This document shows positions 43,352 through 58,700 of a stretch of 64,000 nucleotides of DNA, in pieces (position 1 is the first letter of the stretch; each line of letters starts with the position of its first letter). The position numbers were made by a program, and so were the translations under genes. The stretch covers positions 436,501-500,500 of the forward strand of contig BQMF02000180.1 in assembly GCA_027922465.2 (NCBI GenBank), given 5' to 3'. The stretch comes from Turritopsis dohrnii. Lineage: Eukaryota > Cnidaria > Hydrozoa > Anthoathecata > Oceaniidae. The notes under the pieces are model-generated. The model worked only from the letters and a program-made list of their open reading frames with translations. It was not told the origin of the DNA and ran no database searches.

Positions 43352-45770
43352 AAAGCAGAAGGCGTCCAATTGTTTGCAATAGGTGTCAACCACAGTAGAT
43401 CAGTAGATAAAGAAGATACCATAGCAATACAGGCTTTTATTAGATAAAAATCTTTTGGAATAAATTTCTTTTGTCTGCGAGCACTGACGATAATAAACAT
43501 TACAAGTTATCTGAGCGGAGCGCTCATTCTCGGTGATTGGTTCTGTGATTCCTTCAGACAGGTGTAAAATATCGTTGGAAAATTATTCTGGCTTGAATGA
43601 AATAATAAGTTGTTATTAATTTTCTATTTGAGAAAACGCTTGAAAATAAGATTCTTTCTGTCCCAGAAAGTCGACAACTTTGATGGAAGTAATTTTTGAC
43701 GTGTTTCATTTTGAAAGAGAGACGAGTTTACAAGATGGTTTTTTTCAAATTGTAAAGACCAACAATGGTGTGGCTTGAAACAAAAGTTTATTTTCGTGTT
43801 TGCTTTACGTTGCGTTTAATTTTGAAATAGTATTCAATTCAAGTGAAAGACTTTCAAACCACAAAAGCACCAGTTAGGCTTTCTGCAGATATTCAGTTTG
43901 TTTCTTCTTCATATTTGTTTTTCTTCTTCATTGTTGTTTATAGTCTGACTAATTATATTCTTATTTTTCTATTTTATTATTCACGGAGATTAAAGACATT
44001 TTTAAGGATCAAATTTTTTAAGAAAATTTTCGAAAAATTCATTGCTTATCAAAATCTCGCCAACCGCACTAAACCACATGCTTGAGTAGCTAGTTATGGA
44101 GATAAAAGGAGCATTTGTACTTCCTTGAGCACTTTTTCAAGGATTTTACGTTATGATGTGTTTTCCCATGATTATTTTTCGAGTGATCGGTTTATGTGGG
44201 AGGACGAAAGATTGTAAAAAATCATAATAAAAAAAAAATCTTTAAAAAAAAGAAAACAAATAATATCGTTAACATCGTTTTAAAATGAAATAAAAAATTT
44301 ATCAATGTAAAACTCGTTCCCAGTCCAATTTATTTACTTATCTCAAGTTTTTCTCTATTTCTTTTGAAAAAAAGTTCATCTTATCAAGCAAATTATAGAA
44401 ATGTTAACGAAAAATCACTCGGATACAAACAAACATGACGAAGAATTTTATTTACTTTGTGAGTTTTAAATAAATTTGAAATTGGTTTGTTTGTAGGAAC
44501 AAAGGCGTTATTTTGATATTTGGAGTTGTGAACAAAGGTGAAAATATTTTACGTACTCCTTCGTAGATAGTTTCTAACTAACTAAATGTGGGGTCTTCAT
44601 TTCAAAACCTTCACAATTTCCCTTCCAAACCGTGATCTTAAAAGTGAACTGAACTTGCATTTTGAGTTTTAGGACAATCAATCCCTCCCGGACAATTGGC
44701 ACTAAATGAACTTCAGCATTTGAAGTTGTTTTAGTAACTGTTACTCATCAACTGTTTTTTTTGTTTTTTTGTTTTTTTGTTTTTTTGTTTTTTTGTGGAA
44801 ACTAGCTTAAAAGCGCTTGCTCGACACAAAGATCTGTTTTGTAAAGAAAAAGCTGTGAACAATGGCGTTTTGGAATTTCATCGTTTTTGGAAATACATGG
44901 CTTCCTACAGCAATGAAATTTCACTAAATGGAAACAGGAGGAAGCGAAGCAACTGCATCGCACAACAGCGTTGCAGCTGTCTTACGCCAGTTTTCTTTTT
45001 TTGAAAAATGGTGCTTAACCCTCCATAGTTTAAAGTTTCGTTAACAGCTTAATCTAAAACTAGGTCACGAAAGGCATGAAAACTCAAGCATTTGGTAATT
45101 CGGTAGCCATATTTGTTGATCTCTTGGACGATAGTGTTACTTGTGGTCTACTGAAAGTATCAACACTAAATTTCAGTGTGCTGTCAAAAGCTGTTGCAGT
45201 AGCTGCTTGTTGTTGTTGCTTATTGTTGTTGGAAGTTGATACATTTATTTAACGTCGGTTTGCCATAGTTTAAAGAAAAATCAAATCAACCAATTTGCAC
45301 CAACAAAGTTACAAATAGAATTTATGTTTTTTCAACAATTTTGGGCACTTGTTTGAAGGAGTAGTTGACCGTCAAAACACCTGCCCCGGGTTACTTTTTA
45401 AAGATGGCGTTTTGGGAATAAGTGGAAGTAAACATATAATGTGGTATATCTCTCATGCATTTTTCTTTTAGAAAGAAAACAACACAAAAACAGTTTTAAT
45501 TTTCTTCCAAAAAGTGTTATTACGACTTTATTTTGAAGAAAAGAACAATCTGACGTAGCATATTGGATTGTGACATGGCAGATACGTCACTTTTTTGCTT
45601 AAAAGTTGACAATCCACTGAGAAAGAGATTCATTTCGCTCATCAGATGGCGGTAACTATTAAATTTGTCTCTTCTGTTGTTATCAGGACGCTTAAAACAC
45701 TTTCGAAGTACTATATAAATCTATAGTTTATTTTCATAGCTTGGAATAAATCTTTTGTTTAATATTTCAG
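43352..45770. other. Non-coding stretch before the first recognised channel exon
   Basis: AT-rich with a (TTTTTTTG)n run at about 44755-44797. The exon coding for the N-terminus and the start of S1 of the channel should end in phase 2 (probably ...N-P) somewhere upstream of 45771; I did not find it. Confidence 0.4.
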
Positions 45771-48700
45771 ATGGTTCGAAAGGATAGTGATCACCATCAT
45801 TGTTATCAACTGCATCATGCTGGCGTTATATGACCCGTTAGATCGTCAGTGTGTGTCGCGTCAATGTCAGACGTTAGAATTTCTTGAACATTTTGTGTTT
45901 GCGTTCTTTACTCTTGAAATGTTGATCAAAATGACAGCAATGGGCTTATGCGGCAAAGTTGGATATTTCTCCGACTCGTGGAACATCTTAGATTTTATCA
46001 TAGTTGTAACAGGGTAAAGCTGACCTTTTTTATTTCGAAAACACATTGAGTGAGTTTGACCATTGACATTGACCAAAGTAGATATTAATGTTCATTATCT
46101 ACTTGTGGAGCCGTAGCCGATTATTAAAAACGATCAATAGGAAAATTCTTGCTTCGAACTTGCGTAAAGATAGGCGACCATGTTTATTTTTCAAATCTTA
46201 TGGAAAAATCTCACCGTGGTTTTATTTTTATTTTCTCATCCATTCAAAGTATTTTGAACAAAGTATTAGGTCGATGAAGATGAACGCAAATTTTTTTCTG
46301 TCTCGTCATAACAAACCTTTCTCTTCAATTTATTTCATTTTAACGTGAAACGGAGGATCAGTCCTAGCATAACAGATCTTAAATATTATGTTTTTGAGGT
46401 AAATGAGATACTGGATCATACACAATTCTATAGTCGACTTTTTAACAGAAAAAGCAAACATTTTTACTTTCAATGAGAATCGATATGAATCGATGTGAAT
46501 CGACAGATCTCGATACATACATACATACTTAGTTAGGTGATTCCTAAATGCTGACAATAAAACTTCACAATACACCTTTCCCGTAATTGATTGCGCAATA
46601 CTTTTTACCATACTCCGCCTCGTTTTCGCAAAGGTTGATATGGTAACAGAATGGCACGGGACTCATTTCAGTAATGAGCAATTAGTGTAATGATTGTGAT
46701 AGTGTTAATGATTGAGCACGGGAGATTCGGTTGTCATGGTATAGCATATTGAAAACGAGGTAGAGCATGATAAAAATATTGCGCAATCAATTACGGGAAA
46801 GGAGATAGAGAGAGAGTATGGAGAGAGTAATTTTTGATTGAACTAATGGTGAAATTTAGATTTTAAGTAATTATGTGAACAATATGATTTATAAAAATAA
46901 ACATGGTTGCAGTAACACATCGTAACTATAGTGTGTATCAAAAAATTGGAAATATTACCTCAGTTTTAAAAGCAAATATCCAATTTATTGTTATAAATGT
47001 TATATCAATGGAATCCTTATCTTTTTGTCTTTCTAGTGATGTATTTCTTGCATGAAATGGAAATTGATCAGTAAGGAATTAATGAGTTTTTACAAACTTA
47101 TTTTTTCGCTTTTCTCCTCTTCTTCCTACAAAAAATACATCATGAGAAAGACATAAGATAAGGATTCCATTGATATAAAATATATAAAAATAAAAAACTG
47201 TTTCCACTTTTTTGATACACACTATATGTCCACGCAATTAATGACTTTACTATCTATACAATCGAAAAGAACAAAGCGGAGATTGCAGAGATTTCCGCGA
47301 CATTCTTCTTTTCTTTAATAAAAGGTTTTTCAGTTTTGCAACCACACCAGGAGTCAATGTTGTAGAACCAGTTCAGATCAGCCTCTTTTCAGGTCTGATA
47401 TCGAACTATTTTCAAAGTGGTTCTTGCAAGGTCCTAGATAATAATAACCCACTTGATCCTGCTCTTCTCAAACTGAGTGCCAGACCAAGTTGATTCACAA
47501 GAATGCTGGCATGATATTGATTTTTAGAATTGTCGACGAGGTTTCGAGAAATAAAGGTGGATTTTTATCGATAGTACGATTATTTCGTGTGTTACGACCG
47601 TTACGCGCCATTAACAGAGTACCAAGTAAGATTTTGCGTCTGTAACTTTTATGATCTCACTCAGACATGTTTCCTGTTAAATTATTTCTGTTCATGTCTT
47701 TGATTAAAATCAACCTTGTTCCCAAAAAGTTTCTTGCCTCAAATCCCTTGATGACAACGGGGCAGCTATCACACAATGTCATTGATTAGGCATTTTTTCA
47801 TTCGCTCAGTAGTTGAAATGATTTGAACTACCAGGCGAGTGAGAATGCGTCAGCCAATCAAAAATCAGATTGCTCATTCGTGCGACCACAGCGAGTGAAC
47901 TGAAAACTGGCCTTAAACATTTCACCTGCCATCGCGTCTGACGTCATTAACTTTCATGCAACCACGAATGCCTAATCAATGACATAATCTTTTCTTGGTA
48001 AGCAGCACTTCGCCATTCCAGAGATGCCATTCCATTATCGAATGAAAAAAACAACAAAGTAATAAACATTTTCCAAACGTTTGTTCGTTTGTCGTGTTAT
48101 GACCGAGTCAACAAGTATAGTTTGTTGGAAGTGATCAAACGCAGTTATGATTGTAATAAAAACTGTTAACCTATAATGTGAACATTATTCTGGTATTTCC
48201 AGTTCAATATCAGATCGATCGCAATATCAATCGTATTTGACATCCAATCCTGTGTCGCTAAGATGTGGGTGAACTAGGATAACGTCATTTTTTCAAAGCA
48301 TTTGATTATCGAAAAAAGCCAAAATTAAATCTTGAATAATGAAATTAAAAACACAGGTAGTTAATTAGAGAGTTAGTTAATGGTTACTATGGAATGCACA
48401 TTACTTTATTTACAAGCAACACTACTATAAAATCACAGTAATCACAGTTATGTTCATATTTGCTCCTCGTAATGTTCATAATATAGCTAATCGAACCACT
48501 CATCAACTGGATCGATAACAGCTAGATTTTAATTTTCGAATTTTAATTCTTTTTAAAGGACGATATCTTTAAAAGTTCTAAAATTTTAACCACTTGATAT
48601 CATAAATGACACATATGCTGTCTTTGTAACTCCATTGTTCCTTTACTGTAAACCCCATCATACTGAAGAGGTAGAAGTTAGGCTACCATTGCTCCGATTC

Positions 48701-51501
48701 GCCATTATGGTCATAAAAGTATCTGTATTACTGAGTTCCAACTCACAAACAGAAAAATACTTTCGAAAATCTGATGCAGCTTAATTTGGCGTTGTGACGC
48801 GTTAGACTATCAAGTTTTCCTAATTCCTAATTAAGAGATTTACTCTACTGTTGCTAGTGTACTATTATTATTATCGCATTGAAGTTCAAAGATTGCACAG
48901 CTAGTGTCGTGTTCGAAATTAGCTTGTTCGTAGAGACAGCGATAATGCAGAAAATATCAAACACCATTCTCTAACAGCTGATATAACTAGCGCCCTCTCC
49001 AAAAAGCGCCCCTCTCTAATAAGCGCCCCCTCTAGTCAAATATTTTATTATAAGCGCCCCTCTCCAATAAGCACAAGGGCGCTTATTATTAGAGTTACTT
49101 AGCATTTACTCAGAAGTTAATAGAACTTTGAACAAAAAGCGAAAATTCTGTAATAGAAACGGAAGATTATATTTTTGTGATGTATAAATGAAGTTATATT
49201 ACAAAATCTTATTTCGTTGGCATGAAAATAAAAGTTTTTTTTTTCTTTTATGATAAAAAGCAATGCCTCGTTCACACACAGCTAGCATGTCCATTTCAAA
49301 ATATTTTATAAGCGCCCCTCTCCAATTAAGCGCCCGGGCGCTTATTAGCGAGAATACGGTACTTTGTAAAGGATGAATCTTTTTTTTCCTTTTTGCTTTA
49401 ATCTACGTCAGTAATACGTCAGAAATATATATAACTTCTATAATCTAATATATATTTCTAATATATATAACTTTGACGCAATGAAGAAAATATAAATAGG
49501 TAGGAGATTAGAACCAATACTGTACACTTTGAACCAATACTGTACACTTTGAACCAGTACCTACGGTGGCCTATTAGTACCATCTGTTGTTTAAGTACAC
49601 TTTGATGAATTTTGGGCAGTAGGCTACCATTACTCTGCGCAGTGGACTGACATTAATGCGCAGTAACACTTCATTCATTTATCAACTGAAAAGTTCGCTA
49701 CTGCGCAGTGAAACTAGAACTTCCACTAATGGGTGTACCGTACCGTACACATTTTTGGTGGGATATTTTCTCCGATTCCATGAGCTAATTTAAGAAGTCG
49801 TGCATAGCCTTTTCGTTCACACAAAATTAATTTTCAAAACGCGAAGAAAAAAAAATTGATCCTGATTATTCGCAAAAGTTTTTTCACGCGTAAATGAACA
49901 TTTTTCTCTTTTTCACAAAGATTTTCTTAAGAAATTTGACCCAAAATTCATTCACAAAAATTCATTCACAAAAGTGTTTTTTTAAAAAAAACGTTATTGT
50001 TTTGTTTACTTAATGTTTCGCTTTGTGTGGTACTCTGCGTCCATTCCAAGATAGAGATGAAGAAAATATAAGGTCAGTTTCCATTCCACTGTGATCGCAC
50101 GAATAACTGAACTATTTTTGACACAATCTCATTCCTCTGGTAGTTCAAATGATTTGAACTACCGAACGAATCAACAAGTTTTTCTGTCAATCGCGCGACC
50201 GCAGTGAATGAAGTGGGAACCGGCCTTTATATTCTCTTTCACTTTCATTTTCGTGGACATCTTGCATTTTTAATCCGACTTGTTGTGTCAAAGTTTATAC
50301 TTTGGGTTTTCATTTCACTTTCTTAATCAGGTATTAGAATTTTGGTCACGTTGCTCATGGATACCATACCAATGCTTGGTAATGTATTAGTGCTGGCATT
50401 TTTGGTATTTTCCATTTTTGGGATCATGGGTGTACAAATGTTCCAAGGGAAGTTACGTAATAGATGTTACATGAAGACCGCAGAAGATGCTTTTAATGCT
50501 TCCTCTATTCACAAGCAAAGGGGCGATCAAAAGTAAGTCACATGTGAAATTTTTGTTAACTGTTTTGTAATTAAAATGCATTTTAAATACCAACAAAAGG
50601 GTATTTTGGATATTCTGTCTTAAGGATATTTTGGAAGTAAGATATTTATTTATTTCATAGTAAAATCTATAAAATCCTGTCTTGTTCTAAAAAATAAAAA
50701 GGGACCACGGAGTCAAATTTTGTTTTGGGGCTGACTAATTAGGGTCAAGAAAACTTTGCGAATTGTATTGGACAAGAATGGCTGAAAACTGCACTGTTTT
50801 TCCTAATTAAGAAGCTCTTTTGTCGGCCCCAAATACGAGGTTTTTCACTGGAATTCATTGAGTTGCATGAAAAATAAAGTAATAAATGTCAAGTTTTACC
50901 AGGCTTTATGTACTTAAAATAAGTGAATCGAATAGTAAAAAAGAACTAGAAATTACATCAAGAAAGAAGAATTGTATATTATTTGCATTATAAGTCACAA
51001 AAGTGAAAAAAAAAAACAATAGCAGAATTGTATGCTACTAGTTAAGACACACACACATATATATATATATATGTATATATAATATTAATTTTCTATATTT
51101 TAGTTAAAACATTATTTAAAAAACCTCTATTATATGCAAAATTAAAAATTGCTGTTTGTGACAAAATTATGGTCGGGGCTATATCGGCCCCCTAAGCCAC
51201 CTTGTATCCACAATGTATACAAAGTTTGTAACTGTACACTTGGTAATTTGTTTTTAGTGGTGAATGTATATGTTTTATCATTTCAGTATTTCGTTCCCAG
51301 AGTTTTTTTTACCTTCAAAATCAGTTGATTACTTGTGTTATATCGATGGAGATTATGGTACAAGGTCATGTAATGATATTCCTGAAGCAATAGATTATAA
51401 ATTGTGCAAAGTAGGTCAACGAACTTGTTTATCCAGTTTTGAGACCATGACATTCTTTTTCAGCTTATAACAATCTTGTGTTAAACCATTTGTTATTCAC
51501 T

Positions 51502-51532
<31 letters not shown>

Positions 51533-52719
51533 GTGTTTATTTGCCATAATTATATACCTAGGTATTGGAATGCTTGTAAGGTTCACCAAAGAAAAATTAT
51601 CTTCTCTGTTAATAATTTATATAACAGCACTTTTCACTACACTACATAGTTTTTCTATGAAATAATTTTATTGCCAATGACAACAAATGCAATATCCAAA
51701 TTCTATAGGCCCATTATATGAGCTACAGAGCTGTTGGAAATGCCACCAATACAAGCTGCTTGGATGCTCACAGATTTTATCGTTATTGTAAACAAAAGGG
51801 CCCGAATCCTTATTATGGAAGCATATCATTTGACAACATTGCAATGGCTTTTGTATTTATCTTTCAAGTAAGTTTTGAATATTTCTTTCATTAAATCATA
51901 CTTTTTTATAAAAATAGCAAACATTCTGATATTGGGACAAAGGGGAACTACTACTACTACTACTAGCAGTACTATTTACCAAAGAAAGAAATAATATAAA
52001 TAATAAATTACACTTTTCAATATAATGTTACAAAAACCTTAAAGATTATTATAAAGTCTCTTTTTTATCATAATAATCTTAATTATGTGATCACTAGCGA
52101 CATCCTATACATTATATCTCTATGTTTAGGTTGTGACATTGGAAGGTTGGAGTGATCTGATGTATTTGATACAGGATGCTTACAGTTTTTGGACATGGAT
52201 ATATTTCGTAACTCTTATCTCCGTAAGATATTGCATTTCCGGATATTATCAGATTAGTGCATTTTTTTCAATTGAAAAACCAGGTATAGTGAAGGGATAT
52301 TAATGTGATAATAAAGATAAAGGAATTTTTGTATCAACAGTCCCAGCATTATTGCTTAAGGATTATAAACTTGAGCAATAAATATATGCTATAATCTAGT
52401 ATAAATGGCATTGTTATTGGAAGTTTTGATTTTGAGAATGTTTTCAACATTTTTTCATTACTTAATTCCAGCGTAGAATAACAGACTTGTTTGGATTTGT
52501 ATTCAATCTTTTATGAATACTTTTGCTTCACAGATTGGCTCTTTCTTCCTCGTGAATTTGGCACTTGTAGTTATTACGATGCAGTTTGCAGAAACTAAAA
52601 GAAGGGAAATACGGCTAATAAAGCAACAAAAACATATGGTGACTTCACAGTTATCACTCTACAGTGATCTTCATAGTTTGTGGACCAAGATTACGCAAAT
52701 GTGTTCATGTCAACAAAAT
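45771..52719 (+). CDS. Cav3 domain I and gating brake
   Basis: Exons 1-7. First exon: W-F-E-R-I and S1-S3 ([11 protein letters not shown], then W-N-I-L-D-F). Second: S4 with [17 protein letters not shown]. Third: S5 (P-M-L-G-N-V, G-V-Q-M-F). Fourth and fifth: long extracellular Cys-rich turret ending F-D-N-I-A. Sixth: pore helix with T-L-E-G-W. Seventh: S6 ([11 protein letters not shown]) and F-A-E-T-K-R-R-E, the conserved start of the I-II linker helix known as the gating brake in Cav3. The intervening introns hold MITEs. Confidence 0.9.
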
Positions 52720-55700
52720 GTATGTATTAGAAGGCATAATTTCTTTTTGCTTTGTTGCCGATGAAAAACTTTCCTCCTAGCTATTTTGTATCACTTAAAA
52801 AGCAGGATGCTTAAGTGATCAAGAGGGAACAGCATGAATTCCTAATATTTTTTTACTTCATCACTGCCTCTGCTAAACATGTGACTGGAAAATTAAAGAT
52901 AGTGAATAAAGATGGTGGTGTTCCAGTTATCAATTTCCTATATTTTGTAGAAATTTCAATGAGTTTCATTGCATTAAAAACCATTACCAGCCGATATTTT
53001 CAATACATATAGCACAAAAGCAATTCTGAAAATATGCATCTTGGCAACTTTAAAATTCAAAGTAAAACAAGATAGCAAGATCTAAAAATGTTGAATTTTT
53101 AAATTATTTCTAAACCATCGTCAGACGCCATTGATTTCTTAATGCAATTTTATCATCGATTTTTCCAGAGAAATAATAAAATTATTTTTTAGTACAAAAG
53201 TATTCATCATATCCATCAACATGTGCATGTTCAAACTGCAGGATGTTGTGATCAAACACAAACAGTGTTGAATATACCAGAGATTGAGATAACTTATTGT
53301 GATGATGAAGAAAATAGCAGTTCTGGTATGTTTTTGATATACTTGTCATGTACATAAATATTTTCAAAGTTGTTATTAATATAAATGCATTATACACTTT
53401 GTAAAAGTTTTCGATAATACCACCAAAGTCTTTTGATTATTATCAGCAATATAGATAAACAGTTTCTTAGCTACTTTTTCCATCTTAAAATTTATTTCTA
53501 TGATGGTTCTATGTAAATATCTTGTAATGTACTTGCTACAAACATTTTTTGTGGTTGATGACAATAATTTTGTATTTCATCACAGCGATGTTATCTCGTA
53601 AAAGAAGTGCATCTTGTCCAAGTTCTCTATCAACAACATTGTATTTTGAAGCATCAAATTTGAGCTGCTCATCACAAATGCTTCCAGCTCCATTAGAAAA
53701 GCAGAATGAACTATCAGCTGACTTATGTCACAGTCAAAACAGTTTCAGCAATAGCAGCATAGCTACAGATAGCTCACAGAAGATTTTGTTTGTTCCACAA
53801 ATTGCATCAAGCAAGCGATGTTTATCTCCTACATTTTCAAACACTATATCTGTACATGCTGAGTCAACAACATCTATACTGGTCAAAGGCAGAAGTAGCT
53901 CAGTCCTCTCGCAAACATCATTATCTCTTCAAATAAACTCCCCAGATGGCAGCTATTTACACAGAACTGTTCTAGGTAATGCTCTCTTATAGTGTGCATC
54001 TGCTTTTTATTTTAGAGAGTGATTGTGTTTTATTTCTGAGTGATTGATTATTATTAATGCTATGGTTCTTCTGTTGATCTCAAAAAGCCCTAGAGTCTAT
54101 GAATGTATTTTCTGTAGATAGTAGCAATGGGCATCAGTTTTATTGATCAGTATTGCATTGTATCCTCAATCGAGTGCGATGCTCAGGGATAATATCTCAA
54201 AAACCAATTGGTATAACTGATGTTTTTTTGGGATGACTAAAACATTTATGAAATATTTTGGGGGCTGTCATGTCATTAAATCTTCCAGCAAAAAAGCTTC
54301 ATAGACTTTTTAACAACTTAATAATCCTGAACATTAATCCCATTTTCAAGCTGAGTGATGGGAGGAGTAGGTTAATTTATACCTGTTGTTATAGTAACCA
54401 ATATCAAGAATTTGGTTTAGCCTGGTGTTGAACATCAACCTCAAACAAGTTCTTCCTTGTTCTGTCAATGTCCTTTTTTATTTTTTCAGACAGCAACATT
54501 GGCAAATCACATGGTATTGCCAAATCACAAGTGAAGTTAAAACAAAATCGGAAACTATCTGAACACACGGTGACTGAAAGTGTTCCAGATACAGTTAGTG
54601 ATATCTATTATGGCTCGTTGCTTGATATGGAAAATTGTGATAAGTATTATGTTGCTGAAATCCCATCAACTTTAAAGAAGTTTCGCTTAACATGTAAAAA
54701 AATTGTTGAAAGCAGCCAATGTTCATGGTTTATCATGGCAACTATTATTGCAAACATGGTTTGTATGGCTGTTGAACATCACAACCAGGTTAGTAAACAA
54801 ATATAAATATAAGTATAAATAAAAACAAAAATTCTAAATATTTTTATCTTAAAAAAAGCAGTGTGGTTAATTGATATAATTCTAAGAGAAATATATAATT
54901 GCTTAAGTAGTGTTGCTGTTTGAAAATTGTTTTGAGAATTAATTCCATTGCAGCCACAAGTCATGACAGACATTCTGGAGTATTTGAATATTGTATTTAT
55001 TGCGATCTTTACTTTGGAAATGATTTTGAAGATGCTTGGGATTGGATTCAAGATCTATTTTCAGTTTGGATTTAATTGCTTTGATAGCTTTATTGTTTTA
55101 GTTAGGTATAAATTACTTTCTTTTCCTAATGTTTTACTACTTGTACCAATAGTAAAAATTTCACAGTTTTTATGTCTGCGTACAAGGCAAATACCTGTTA
55201 TACCTGGTGAAGAATACAAGAAAAAGATCACTATGACTGTTTCCTTTTCTTAATCAATATTAATTAATTTTCTAGTGTTATCGAATTGGCAGTTGTGAAG
55301 TATGGAAGTTTTATGGTGTTTCGTTCATTGAGACTTTTTCGTATTTTTCGTCTTATTCGACCGATCAGACATCAGATTTCCGTCATGCTGAAAACAATGT
55401 CATCTGTTATGACATTTTTCGCATTGCTTTTCCTGTTTATGTTTACATTTGCCATTTTGGGAATGAACATATTTGGTGGCAAATTTCAATTTAAGAACAG
55501 ATACAACAAAGTGATACAATCAAGATCAAATTTTGATACATTTTTATGGGCAATGGTAACAGTGTTTCAGGTAATTTTTTTTATTCAGGTTGAAGTTTTT
55601 CAAAATATTGAACATAGTTATTTATTTCAAAATAGTGTTGTTTTTTGTCCATGTTATCTTAATTACTTTTCTATAATACCTTTGAGTCTTATGCAATATA

Positions 55701-58700
55701 TAGCATCATTATTTCTTTTCTCAATACTAAATGATTCAACTAAGAATATTGTGAGGTTAATTCAAACCTTGAAGTAATCCAGCATTACTAAATATGCTAT
55801 ATGATCAGTTAGTACCATCAAGCTGATGCTTAGTCAGGTCCTTGTAATTTTTCTCTCTTGAAGAAAAAAAGTTAAAATATTGGATAACCACATATTTCTT
55901 ATAAAGGTTCTAACTCAAGAGGATTGGAATCTTATTATGTACGATGGAATCCGTGCTACAAATATCTGGTCTACACTTTATTTTCTCTCTTTAATGACGA
56001 TTGGATACTATGTACTCCTCAATTTATTGGTAGCCATATTAGTTGAAGGTTTTACAACACCATTGGTAAGATTTGATTATCAATCCGATATAAAATCATT
56101 TAACTTTTTGTAAATATCTGCTAAGAGTTATTTGATAGCTCACTTGGTAAGACGGTGGAGATTTTCAATACAAGGGTGATAGTTGGTGATGGTTCGAATC
56201 CTGGCACTGAATGCTAATAGAATACTTATAGAATAATAATGTGTACCAGCAAAAAGCTATATGAGATTGTGCATGATAGGATGTAATGAGCTAGTGCCTA
56301 AAATTACATAACAAGACCACAATCACCTATCAGTCTGGTATGTGCAATTTCTCAGTCTTAATATCTGAGGTATGTATTCCAGGTGGACGCTCACATCAGT
56401 CAATTAAATTATCCATTCTTGTAAAATGACAGCTGTTTCAAATGCAAAAATATTTAAATGAAATCATAAGTGTATTTTGAAATCTTTTGTAGGAAAAGAA
56501 GAAGATGGAGAAGCAATTAAAATCGTTAGTTACTCAAAAAAGTAGAAAGGCCAAAATTAAGCAGACCTTCAGTTTGCCAGATATCTTCAACGAACACATT
56601 AACCCAACCACACCAAGGGTATATCTTCTTCACATGATCATGATACTAAAATGAAAAGTCTTTTCATTGTCATCAAAATAACTGTTAACAATTCCTTTGG
56701 TATATATATTCAATAAATCATATTAGATGAAAGTAAAAACAAAATACAATTATTTAAAAGAAGCATAAGCTTCTCAATTATTTAATAATCATCACCAGCG
56801 CTTTAAACTATCTGTTCCTTTGGTATTTCAGAATGTTACTCAACACAGCCTCGAGAAGCGCCGGAAAACACTTGATGTTGCTAACTTAAGTCATTTTAAT
56901 TCTATAACCACTGAATATGGTTCTGATGAAAGTAGTAAAATCACCCCACCTATTGAATGTGTACAAGAAAAGCGAGGAAAAAATGATCCGGTGTTGCTGT
57001 CTGCTCGATCAACAAAATATGTCGCAGGTGAAGAAGTCATTGTAGAATGGCGAACACAACATCGTCAATCCAATTTCTCTAATAAGGTAAAGAATGTTAG
57101 ATTTGTTATCTTTATCTGCTTATAATTAAAGACATTTACTGAGAAATAAATTTGCATCTTTGCAAGTTTAAGCTTAGTTTAGCAATCAAGACAATATCTT
57201 CACCATCTACAGATCATTGAATTGAATGGAATGTTCCAGGGCCTCTTTTTGCAGGATCCTCATAGATAACAATTCCTTCAGAACTGAAGATCCGATCCTT
57301 GGTAAATTATAAAAAGATGAATTAAAGTGGAACCACACTGAACTTAAGATCGTATGTCATTGCTACTGCATGGTTAAGTAAACAACTTAAATGTGAAAAT
57401 ACTCATGTATTTCATAAATGTTTCAAAATTATGTGGTTTTAATCAGCAGGTCCTACTAAAGAATCTTGGAATCAACATTTCTTTATAAACTGTTAAGTTG
57501 TATAGGAATGTCTTCTAAATTGAATTTACTATATTGTTCTTACTCACAAAATATAAACTTGTGGGCATTGGTTATTAAAATACATACTCTGAATATGTAT
57601 TAAATCCATTATCTGTACATTTTTTATATTTTTCCTTAGTTTGCGTTTACGAAAAAGCATTGGTATAGTACTCCAAAATGGATGCAAAAGAGAAAGAATT
57701 GGTCCTGCTATTTATTTCCACAGAAAAATAGGTATAAATTTTCACAAAGCTCAAAAGTTCTTTTTAGTTGATCTTTTTGAATCATGTAAAGATTTCAGGC
57801 ATGAGGGAATTCTTCTTTCTTTCACTTCAATCTTCCTCAAACAAATATTTTTGCTGATATAACCCATATAAATCCATATGTTTTTTTTGGATAGGTTTCG
57901 TGAACGGCTTATCATGACTGTACAGTCTAAATATTTTGATTATGCCATCTCGGTTTTGATCGTGTACAGTTGTGTGCTGCTAGCTATGGAGTCTCCTGAA
58001 GCAAGTAAAAATCCTGAGGTATTCATTATGAACGATTGTAAACAAAATATAAAGCAACCCTAGCAGATGTTAGATTTTTAATTTTTACATCTACAGTGAG
58101 GTTGTATGACCAAAAAGCGAACTAAAAGACGCTTTCCAGCAATTTAGTGTTTCATCAACCATTGATTATTTTAGTAACTTAGTTTCTAGAATTATTCTCA
58201 ATAAAAATTTGTCAAACTTGTTGAAGTGATTCACATAATGTCAACATAATACAAAAGCAGATGCTTTCATCTCAAATATTCTATCCTTACTTTTCATACT
58301 TTTTTTAAAAGACGGTTATGCAGATTGTATAATTAATTTTTAGTTACGAAAAATCATTGATATATCTCATTATGTGCTAACCTTGGTATTTTTGGTAGAA
58401 ATGTTAATAAAGGTATAGATCTTAATAATTAATAAAGTTTTTATTACAACATTTAATTCTTGATGTACTATTCAATGTTTAAGAAGAGCAAGGTCCTGAT
58501 TTTTCACCTGTAAGAGGATGTTACGTTTTTCAGTATTGAGAAAGTGCTGTTAAAAGATTGCAGTTTCAAAGTCTTTGTAAAGTCTTGTAGTCTTCAAAAA
58601 GTCTTCAAAGTCTTGTAGTTTCAAAATCTATATTGGTTTAGATTTTTGCTCAAGGTCTTGTACTTGGCAAGGATACATACCTGCGAAATGGCTGGAATAT

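Noticed and set aside
44777..45004. 75-codon frame as the N-terminal exon of the channel
   Set aside because: It does not resemble the Cav3 N-terminus, starts within a poly-T/G repeat, and cannot join 45771 in the right phase.
46330..46611. 93-codon minus-strand frame in Cav3 intron 1
   Set aside because: Runs into a MITE and has no homology that I can see.
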